Assembly: GCF_048569485.1 (NCBI RefSeq)
Contig: NC_134359.1
Span: forward strand, 32,655,496-32,719,495
Length of the DNA stretch: 64,000 bases
Reading direction: 5' to 3'
DNA from: Anomaloglossus baeobatrachus
Lineage: Eukaryota > Chordata > Amphibia > Anura > Aromobatidae
Shown here: positions 53,943-64,000 of the stretch, piece by piece
Layout of the letters: each line of letters opens with the position of its first letter
Numbering within the stretch: position 1 is the first letter of the stretch
Made by a program: the position numbers and the translations under genes
The notes under the pieces: model-generated
The model's database searches: none
What the model was told of the DNA's origin: nothing
The model's input: only the letters and a program-made list of their open reading frames with translations

Positions 53943-56012
53943 ATTCTGCTCCTGTCGTGTCCACCCGCACAGCCGCACCACGATCCATAAGAAATAAATC
54001 GCTGGAGGGCATTGTGAATTCTGTGCTGCCGGAATGTAAAAATCCTTTTAAGTTGATGGTTAAAGATCATGTTGGGTCTCAGCTGCACGACCTCCATCCT
54101 GCATATCCACCACAACGGCTAGGTATTGGCGAGCACGGACAGAAATCGCCGTATCGTGGGGGTCATGGCAACATGACGAGTCCGGCCTCATCCGGATCCC
54201 AGATATACAGTGATGGATCTGCGTCTCCGAGGACCGACCCGTTGGGAAGCCCTGATGCGTTTACAAGGAACAATCCCAACTATCATGCTCCCCCCAATTC
54301 CAGCCCCATCCATGTGAACAGGACTCCTATATCTCCACAATCCATCATGTTACACGGGTCCCCGGTGCAGCAGTCATGTGCTATGGCCGGAAGGGCAAAT
54401 TTACCTTTGTCTCCGACGTTTGCTAGTCCAGTGTTAAAGAAAACCATTTGCAATTACCCACCCAACATGGATATGTCACGGGCTATGTTTCATCATAAGC
54501 AAACACCGGGTCCTCCACCCCCTCTGCCGCCGCCACCTCTGCCCCCACCTCCTCCACCGCTTTGTGCTCTTCAGAAAAAGCCATTAACATCATCGGAGAA
54601 AGATCCACTCGGTATACTCGACCCCATCCCCAGCAAACCAGTTCTCCAAAACCCTGTAATGAACACGACCCCATTTCATCCAAACGTTCACTCTCAGGTA
54701 CCCGTGATGAATGTAAACATGCCACCTGCCGTCGTTCCTTTGCCAAGTAATCTTCCATTGCCAACCGTCAAACCCGGTCACATGAATCACGGTAATCACA
54801 TTCAGAGAGTCCAACACCCAGCGTCGACCTCCTTATCCCCGTCACCGGTCACCTCTCCGGTTCACGCAATGCCACCTGGTATGGGAAGGATGGAGGCATC
54901 ACCCCAAAGATCACGTTCTTCTTCCACATCGTCAGATCATGGAAATTTCATGATGCCGCCGCTCGGTACACAAACTACCTGTGGTGGCCTCAAACTCCCG
55001 CCACGTTCTCCACGACACAGCATGGGCTCTCCAAGACCATCCATGCCGTCAAGCCCTTCGACAAAGCCTGATGGACACCACCAGTATAAAGAGATCCATA
55101 ATCCATTGATAGCTGGAATGAGCAATGTATTAAACCCCCCCAACAATACTGTTTATCCCCCGTCTCCGGCTGGTAGCGCTCCTATTAAGGGGCAGACAGG
55201 ATTGCTGGGGATGCCTTTAAATCAGATCTTGAACCAGCATAACGCTGCCTCTTTCCCGGCGAGCAGTTTACTTTCAGCAGCAGCCAAAGCACAGCTAGCA
55301 AATCAAAATAAACTTGCTGGTAATAATGGCAGTTCCGGATCTGCCGCCAGCTGTGGCAGCAACGAAGGAAATAGCACTTTACCCTCAATGTTCCCCCCGG
55401 CCTCCAACGTGCTACTACCACCACCACCCCCGGCGGAGGGGCAGAGCGGCCGGGCGGCTCTGAGAGATAAGTTGATGTCTCAACAGAAGGACTTAAGAAA
55501 GAGAAAGCAACCCGCGTCGACAGTCGTCAATCTTCTGAAACCTCCGCCCATGGATAATCCCAACCTCCAAAAAGCAGGAGGTGACGTGATGCGGAAACAA
55601 GGGCAAAACTCATTCCCCATGAATTCAATGTCTCAGCTTCTGCAAACCATGAGTTGTCAGAACTCCCACATGAACAGCAATAGCGCCATTCCCGACCCGA
55701 ACATGAGCCTGCCTTGTCCCGCCAACCAGCTGGGTTACAATGACAACGGCCTGAACTCCGCTAACCTCCATAATTCACTGGCACTGGACATACCCATTAG
55801 AGGGGAGGGCGTCCCCTGCCAAAATCCAAACACTAACTTTGTTCATGGCAACAATCCAGTTCCTAATTCTCATCTTGCCGGACTCATCAACCAGATGCAA
55901 AGCGGTTACGGGATGTTACCCCATCCGGGGAACCCTTTACATCTCAACCCATCCCAGCCAAGAATGCAGATGTCGTCCTCGATACCAATGATCGCCAACA
56001 GCTCGGATGCAG
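53943..56012 (+). CDS. MBD5: MBD5 large coding exon (residues 133-822)
   Basis: Acceptor tttttttcccc-ag and donor gcag|gtatgat at 56013 enclose 2070 bases of open frame. The translation follows human MBD5: [13 protein letters not shown] near the start, [80 protein letters not shown] and [20 protein letters not shown]. This is the long, disordered, Ser/Pro-rich part of the protein. A Pro/Leu run ([16 protein letters not shown], about 54513-54560) is longer than the human one. No frameshift or stop is seen. The exon ends in phase 1, and the next exon lies beyond the window. Confidence 0.96.
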
Positions 56013-56092
56013 GTATGATCCGCACCTGTGGTTTTTTTTTGTGTTTTGTGAATGTCTGCATGGGGGAAGAGGGGTGATTAGACATTTTACCT

Positions 56093-59000
56093 TTCTTTGT
56101 CGCTCCATTGGGAGACCCAGACAATTGGGTGTATAGCTTCTGCCTCCGGAGGCCACACAAAGTATTACACTTTAAAAATGTAACCCCTCCCCTCTGCCTA
56201 TACACCCTCCCGTGCATCACGGGCTCCTCAGTTTTATGCTTTGTGTGGAAGGAGGCACACATCCACTCATGCATTCTCAACTTAGTTATGTCGGTTGGAA
56301 GAAAAGAGGGCCCCCACGGGGCCCCCGGCATGTTCCCTTCTCACCCCACTATGTCGGCGGTGCTGTTAAGGTTGAGGTACCCATTGCGGGTACAAAGGCC
56401 GGAGCCTCATGCCGTTTTCCTTCACCATCCCTTAGTGGCTCTGGGAGAAGTGGGATCCTGACCGGTCATCCATTCACTGGGACTGGGCTCCCTCCGCAGC
56501 CCCTGTGGGAATCTGCCGGACAGGAGTCTATTCATCCTCAGGGACCGGGCCCTGCATCTATAAGGTACTCTGTCCCCATGGGGATTGTGCATGGAGCGCC
56601 TTCTTCCCGGACGCTGCAGCTGCTGCTGATTTGTGAAGACCGGCGGACTTCCGCGCCGACCGCGCCTGCTTGTCGGCCGCGGTCTTAAATTTAGTCCCCG
56701 GCTTCATCGCGGCCTAGTAGCAAAAATCCCGCCCCCGGGCCTGCCTGTCAGGGGTAAGGGCGGGACGGCCGGCCTGAAGTCGGCTGTGAGGGCCGGAGCA
56801 TCCTGTATGTTTCCTCCCCCCTCACTGATCACTGTGGGGACCCCAGATTCCCGCACTTTTCTAGCACCGCCCACGGCTCCACTCCTCCCCTGAGAGCTCC
56901 GGCAGCCATGTTTTTGGCATTCTGACGGTGGAGGATTATCAGAGAAGAACTCTGCAGCTCTGGGAGACCTAAGGCAGGGAATCTGAAGGATACACACTAC
57001 GCTTTTTAGCGGTCGGTCAGCCACACCGGTCACCCGGTGCTGGTCCCCCCCAGGGTGCCGGAATAGATACGTATTTATATACATATTTCTGTTCGGTCGG
57101 GCTGTATACCCCTTCCCATATACCCTCAGTGATCACTCTCCTAGGAGACAACAGCATGTCGTCCACAAGGAGCAAAGGTGCTAAGGCACGGGGTTTTTTT
57201 TGCGACCTGTACCTCTTGTGCGGCTATGTTACCTGCGGGTTCCACCTACCCTCACTGTGAGCAATGCTCGACCCCTGCTTCGCTTGCTCAGCCGGAGCCT
57301 CGGTCACTAGTGGGCCCCTCGGCTCATGTAGACCCCCCTGCTCCCCCTGTCCAGGCGGCAGGGACAGAGTTTGCTGCGTTTGCTGAGAAACTCTGAGTCA
57401 CTTTCACAATCCATGGCTCAGTCTATGGACAAATGGTCTGCCAAGCTGCTTGAGGCTTTGCAGTCCAGACCGGTCCTTACACAGGCCCCGGTCCCCGTTA
57501 GCTCGTCGCCTCCAGGCCCCTCTCGGTCCGCGCCGCAGCGCGCTCCCAGGTTGGGCCCTAGGTCCCACGCGGAGGACTCCTGCCCGGACCTCAGTCCCAG
57601 ACCGACTAAGCGGGCCCGCTGGGAATCTTCCCTGACTTCTTCACGCTGCTCGGGTTCCCACCTCGAGGACTCTCTGGAGGACGAGGCGGACGTCGCAGCT
57701 CAGGGCTCTGAACCTGACGTTGCCCTCAATCTTGATACACCTGAAGGGGACACCTTTAGTAAATGATCTTATCTCGTCCATCAACCAGGTGTTAGATCTG
57801 TCTCCCCCGCCTCCACCTGTAGAGGAGTCGGCTTCTCAGCAGGAGAAACACCAGTTTTGGTTCCCCAAACGTACACGTAACTTCAGAGATGCTGTCCAGA
57901 AGCCCAGAGCGGTTCCGGACAAGCGCTTTACTAAGCGCCTCACTGACACACGTTACCCCTTCCCCTCTGACGTAGTTAAGGGTTGGGCTCAGTGTCCCAA
58001 GGTGGATCCTCCAGTCTCTAGATTGGCGGCTAGATCTGTGGTATCGGTGGCAGATGGCTCATCGCTAAAGGATGCCACTGACAGGCAGATAGAGCTCCTG
58101 GTGAAATCCATCTATGAAGCCACGGGCGCGTCTTTTGCCCCGGCCTTTGCAGCCGTGTGGGCACTACAAGCTATCTCAGCTTGTCTGGCTGAGATTAATG
58201 CGGTTACACGTAATTCTGCTCCGCAGGTTGCGTCTTTGACCTCTCAGGCGTCAGCCTTTTCTTCCTACGCCATGAACGCAGTCCTAGATTCTGCTAGCCG
58301 TACAGCGGTGGCATCCGCTAATTCTGTGGCAGTCCGCAGGGCCATGTGGCTGCGCGAATGGAAGGCAGACTCGGCCTCCAAGAGGTTCTTAACCGGTTTG
58401 ACGTTTTCTGGCGACCGATTGTTTGGCGAACGATTGGATGAGATTATTAAGGAATCCAAGGGAAAGGACTCCTCCTTACCCCAGTCCAAACCTAAGAGAC
58501 CTCAGCAACGGAAAATGCAATCGAGGTTTCGGTCCTTTCGTCCCTCCGCCAAGTCCCAATCCGCTTCGTCCAGCAGGCCGGAGAAAGGCCAGAGGAACTC
58601 CTATGCGTGGCGGTCTAAGTCACGCCCCCAGAAGGCCGCCGGAGGCGCTGCCTCCAAGGCGGCCTCCTCATGATTCTCGGCATCCCCGAACCGCATCCTC
58701 GGTCGGTGGCAGGCTCTCCCGCTTTTGAGACGCCTGGTGGCCACATGTTCAAGACCGATGGGTGAGAGACATTCTGTCTCACGGTTACAGGATAGAGTTC
58801 AGCTCTCGTCCTCAGACTCGTTTCTTCAGAACCTCTCCGCCCCCCGCTCGGGCCGACGCACTTTTTCAGGCAGTGGTCACTCTGAAGACAGAGGGAGTTG
58901 TGATCCCTGTTCCCCCTCAGGAACATGGTCGCGGCTTTTACTCCAACTTGTTCGTGGTGCCAAAGAAGGACGGATCATTCCGTCCCGTTCTGGACCTCAA

Positions 59001-61665
59001 ACTGCTCAACAGACATGTGAGCACCAGACGGTTTCGGATGGAATCTCTCCGCTCGGTCATCGCCTCGATGTCACAAGGAGACTTCCTAGCATCGATCGAC
59101 ATCAAGGATGCTTATCTCCATGTGCCGATCGCACCCGAACATCAACGCTTCTTGCGTTTCGCCATCGGGGACGAACACCTTCAGTTCGTGGCATTGCCTT
59201 TCGGCCTGGCGACAGCCCCACGGGTGTTCACCAAAGTCATGGCATCCGTTGTGGCGGTCCTACACTCTCAGGGCCACTCGGTGATTCCCTACTTAGATGA
59301 TCTCCTAGTCAGGGCACCTTCTCGGGTGGCGTGTCAACACAGCCTTACAGTCGCTCTGGCGACTCTCCAGCAGTTCGGGTGGATAATCAACTTCCCAAAA
59401 TCCCAGTTGACACCGACCCAATCACTGACTTACCTCGGGATGGAGTTTCATACACAGTCAGCGGTAGTCAAGCTACCGCTGGACAAACAGCTTTCCCTGC
59501 AGGCAGGGGTGCAATCTCTTCTTCGGGGTCAGTCATACCCCTTGAGGCGCCTCATGCACTTCCTGGGGAAGATGGTGGCAGCGATGGAGGCAGTGCCGTT
59601 CGCGCAATTCCATCTGCGGCCACTCCAATGGGACATTCTCTGCAAATGGGACAGGAGGTCGACTTCCCTCGACAGGAACGTCTCTGTCCCTTGCAACCAA
59701 GACGTCTCTTCAGTGGTGGCTCCTTCCCAATTCTCTATCGCAAGGAAGATCCTTCCTACCCCCAACCTGGGCTCTGGTCACCACGGACGCGAGCCTGTCA
59801 GGGTGGGGAGTGGTTTTCCTCCACCACAGGGCTCAGGGAACCTGGACTCCGGTAGAGTCCTCCCTTCAGATCAATGTTCTGGAGATAAGGGCAGTGTATC
59901 TAGCCCTATTGGCCTTCCATCGGTGGCTGGAGGGCAGACAGATCCGTATACAGTCGGACAACGCCACTGCCGTCGCATACATCAACCATCAGGGCGGCAC
60001 GCGCAGTCGTCAGGCCTTCCAGGAAGTCAGGCGGATTCTGCAGTGGGTGGAAGCCACAGCCTCCACGATCTCCGCAGTTTACATCCCCGGGACTGGGAAG
60101 CAGATTTTCTCAGTCGTCAGGGCATGGACGCGGGGGAATGGTCTCTGCACCCAGACGTGTTTCGAGAGATCTGTCGCCACTGGGGAACGCCGGACGTCGA
60201 TCTCATGGCGTCACGACACAACAACAAGGTCCCGGCCTTCATGGCACGGTCTCAGGATCACAGAGCTCTGGCGGCGGACGCATTAGTTCAGGATTGGTCG
60301 CAGTTTCGACTGCCTTATGTATTTCCTCCTCTGGCGATGCTGCCCAGAGTGTTACGCAAGATCAGGTCCGACTGTCGTCGCGCCATTCTCGTCGCTCCAG
60401 ATTGGCCGAGGCGATCGTGGTACCCGGATCTGTGGCATCTCACGGTGGGTCAACCGTGGGCGCTTCCAGACCGCCCAGACTTGCTGTGACAAGGGCCGTT
60501 TTTCCATCTGAATTCTGTGGCCCTCAACCTGACTGTGTGGCCATTGAGTCCTGGCTCCTAGCGTCTTCAGGATTACATCACTCCGAAGAGTGTCGGAGCT
60601 TGCAGCGCGGTCATGCAAAGCCCCCTTCCTGGTTTTTCACCAGGATAAGGTGGTTCTGCGTCCTGTCCCGGAATTTTCTCCCTAAGGTGGTATCCCCTTT
60701 TCATCTCAATCAGGATATCTCCTTACCTTCATTTTGCCCTAATCCAATTCACCAATGTGAAAAGGATTTGCACTCTTTGGATCTGGTGAGAGCACTCCGG
60801 CTCTACGTCTCGCACGGCGCCCCTGCGTCGTTCAGATGCGCTCTTTGTCCTTGTCGCTGGCCAGCGTAAGAGTTCGCAGGCTTCCAAGTCAACCTTGGCT
60901 CGGTGGATCAAGGAACTGATTCTTGAAGCCTACCGTTCTTCTGGGCTTCCGCTTCCTTCAGGGCTAAAAGCCCATTCTACCAGAGCCGTGGGTGCGTCCT
61001 GGGCATTGCGGCACCGGGCTACGGCTCAGCAGGTGTGTCAGGCGGCTACCTGGTCTAGTCTGCACACTTTCACGAAACACTATCAGGTGCATACCTATGT
61101 TTCGGCAGACGCGAGTCTAGGTAGGCGAGTCCTTCAGGCGGCGGTTGCCCACCTGTAAGAGGGGGCCGTTTCGGCTCTTTTTATCGAGGTATTCTTTTAC
61201 CCACCCAGGGACTGCTTTTGGACGTCCCAATTGTCTGGGTCTCCCAATGGAGCGACAAAGAAGAAGGGAATTTTGTTTACTTACCGTAAATTCCTTTTCT
61301 TCTAGCTCCTATTGGGAGACCCAGCACCCGCCCCTGTGCCCTTCGGGCTGGTTGTTCTTTTGTGTACACCTGTTGTTCATGTTGAATTGTTCTTTTGGTT
61401 CATGGTTTCAGTTCTCCGAACATCCTTCGGATTGAATTTACCTTAGACCAATTTATAAGTTTCCTCCTTCCTGCTTTTGCACCAAAACTGAGGAGCCCGT
61501 GATGCACGGGAGGGTGTATAGGCAGAGGGGAGGGGTTACATTTTTTAAAGTGTAATACTTTGTGTGGCCTCCGGAGGCAGAAGCTATACACCCAATTGTC
61601 TGGGTCTCCCAATAGGAGCTAGAAGAAAAGGAATTTACGGTAAGTAAACAAAATTCCCTTCTTTT
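56093..61665 (+). mobile_element. DIRS-family retrotransposon, copy D, broken
   Basis: A fossil starting 80 bases after the MBD5 exon 4 donor, sense direction. Parts: left terminal repeat about 56093-56238, leader, gag-like region about 57155-58673, reverse transcriptase about 58760-59660, RNase H about 59760-60090, tyrosine recombinase about 60540-61158, internal complementary region 61228-61325, right terminal repeat about 61480-61665. Broken, roughly half a dozen breaks. Its terminal repeats (gatgcacgggagggtgtata) define a subfamily shared with the solo repeat at 2918. Confidence 0.92.
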
Positions 61666-61667
61666 AA

Positions 61668-62219
61668 AGGGCGCTTTACACACTACAATGTATCTTACGA
61701 TGTGTCGGTGGGGTCACGTTAGCAGTGACGCACATCTGGCATCGTAATGTACATTGTAGCCTGTAACGGCTACATGCGATTGAACGGTTAAACGTTCATC
61801 GCACGCACGTCATTCAATTCCTAAAAATTGAACGTCAGGTTGTTCATTGTACCCGATGTAGCACACATCGCAGTCTGTGACACCCCGGGAATGATGAACA
61901 GATCTTACCTGCGTCCTGCGGCTACCACCGGCAATACGGAAGGAAGGAGGTGGACGGGATGTTTACGTCCCGCTCAGCTCCGCCCCTCCGCTTCTATTGG
62001 CCGGCTGCCGCATGACGTCTGTGTGACGCCGAACGTCCCTCCCACTCCAGGAAGTGGACGTCGCCGCCCACAGCGAGGTCGTATGAACGGGTAAGTTCGT
62101 GTGACGGGAGTTAATCATGTGTGCGACACGGGCAACAAATTGAACGTGCCACACATACGATGGGGGCGGTTACGATCGCATACGATATCGTATGCTGGAT
62201 CGTAACATGTAAAGCAGGC
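61668..62219. mobile_element. MITE with TTAA flanks
   Basis: Left gggcgctttacac and right gtaaagcaggc are partly inverted. TTAA occurs at both borders (61664-61667 and 62220-62223). It lies directly against DIRS copy D. The interior is GC-richer and non-coding. Confidence 0.6.
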
Positions 62220-62269
62220 TTAAGTGACTATATGGATAAAAAAATTTGTTTAAAAGAACTGAAGTCCTC

Positions 62270-62370
62270 AGTGGTTGATACCTTTTTAATGGCTAACTGA
62301 AAAGATGGTAATAATTGCAAGCTTTCGAGACAAATTTTTTTTATCTCTACTGGCTAACACGGTACAAAGA
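62270..62370 (-). repeat. Fragment of the 49085-type interspersed repeat
   Basis: Shares aaaagaactgaagtcctcag and taatggctaactgaaaagat with 49085-49140. The minus strand ends gtctcgaaagcttgc. The other half of the motif is replaced by ttatctctactggctaacac. Confidence 0.5.
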
Positions 62371-62694
62371 TATATTTTACTTGTATTTATATGGATGAAC
62401 CAATTTATCTTATTTATTCTTATTTTTCTTTTTTTTTTTTCTTGTTACATAAAATTAAAAATGGCAAAAACTACCTGTGGGAAACTGTCACCCCTGCATT
62501 CCTCAACCCTCATGTAAAAAATAATTTCTATCCTCTAGGTCAGGGGTGGGAAACTTTTATTTTTTTTTTTTTTCTTTCTGCCAAGGGCTATTCGGATATT
62601 CATACCGTCATTTGAGGACCATACTCATAATGGGAAATTTATCAATAATCATGTAACATTTATAAAACTCAAGCAGTGGAAGGTCTGCTGTATA
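62371..62694. other. MBD5 intron, AT-rich
   Basis: T-rich stretches. The motif ggtcaggggtgggaaac at about 62539 resembles a hAT end, but no partner end is seen. Confidence 0.4.
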
Positions 62695-62826
62695 CATTAT
62701 GTAGTAGACACTGGGGCTGAACTATATACATCACATAGGAGACATTGAGGCTAGAGTATATACATGTGATAAGACATTGGGGCTGGAGTATATACATCAC
62801 ATAGGAGACACTGTGGCTGGAGTATA
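62695..62826. repeat. Short tandem repeat, about 4 diverged copies
   Basis: Units share gacactggggctggagtata and tacatcacatagga. It ends at the TA target of the Tc1 element. Confidence 0.75.
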
Positions 62827-62828
62827 TA

Positions 62829-63745
<917 letters not shown>

Positions 63746-64000
63746 TCCCCACACCAAGAGTCCTCCTTAGCCACACAGAGATCCCCGCACCAAGAGTCCT
63801 TACCCGCACCGAGCTTCCCGCACCAAGAGTTCTCCTTACCCGCACCGAGCTCCCCAAACTAAGAGTCCTCCTTACTTGCACGAGCTCCCCGCACCAAGAG
63901 TCTTCCTTACCCGCATGGAGCTCCCCGCACCAAGAGTCCTTACCTACACCGAGCTCCCTGTACCGAGAGTCCTCCTTACCCGCACGAGCTCCCTGTACCG
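63746..64000. repeat. About 36-bp array continuing off the right edge
   Basis: The unit contains gcaccaagagtcctccttac and ccgcaccgagctcccc. It begins inside the Tc1 coding region and reaches the window end. Confidence 0.9.

Overview
The window reads as a large, repeat-swollen vertebrate genome, most likely an anuran amphibian (inference). The gene order is the tetrapod ORC4-MBD5 head-to-head pair, the MBD5 exons stay close to the human protein, and the repeats are DIRS retrotransposons, Tc1, hAT, piggyBac-like and Harbinger-type elements with very many tandem arrays. Species cannot be fixed from the sequence alone.

Two host genes are present. ORC4 (origin recognition complex subunit 4) lies on the minus strand. 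Its first coding exon is at 6329-6391, and the rest of the gene lies left of the window or is hidden in its intron. MBD5 (methyl-CpG-binding domain protein 5) runs on the plus strand from a CpG-rich, TATA-less shared promoter near 6480-6660. It has a non-coding first exon ending at 6940 and coding exons at 40469-40581, 49543-49645, 49773-49953 and 53943-56012. These encode residues 1 to about 822, including the whole MBD. The C-terminal exons (PWWP part) lie beyond the window.

Layout. 1-3060: a 30-bp satellite, a partial minus-strand DIRS copy around a 200-N gap, and a solo DIRS terminal repeat. 3061-6328: ORC4 intron with foldback MITEs. 6329-6940: first exons and promoter. 7119-10940: a 3.8-kb G-rich minisatellite field at the start of MBD5 intron 1. 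10940-39993: the rest of the MBD5 5' introns, packed with Tc1, hAT, Harbinger-type and foldback elements, a solo LTR, a SINE and one apparently whole DIRS element (copy B, 32336-38393). 39994-56012: MBD5 coding exons, separated by DIRS copy C, a SINE whose tRNA-like head has become a 34-copy array, and more MITEs. 56093-64000: DIRS copy D, then MITEs and a Tc1 copy running into the right edge.

A recurring theme is that tandem arrays sit inside transposable elements: Tc1 terminal repeats, the SINE A-box region, two copies of one MITE with two unrelated arrays, and a foldback arm. DIRS copies B, C and D all share the MBD5 transcription direction and end in a conserved sequence resembling a 5' splice site. 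Nearly all long open frames outside MBD5 and DIRS are by-products of tandem repeats.
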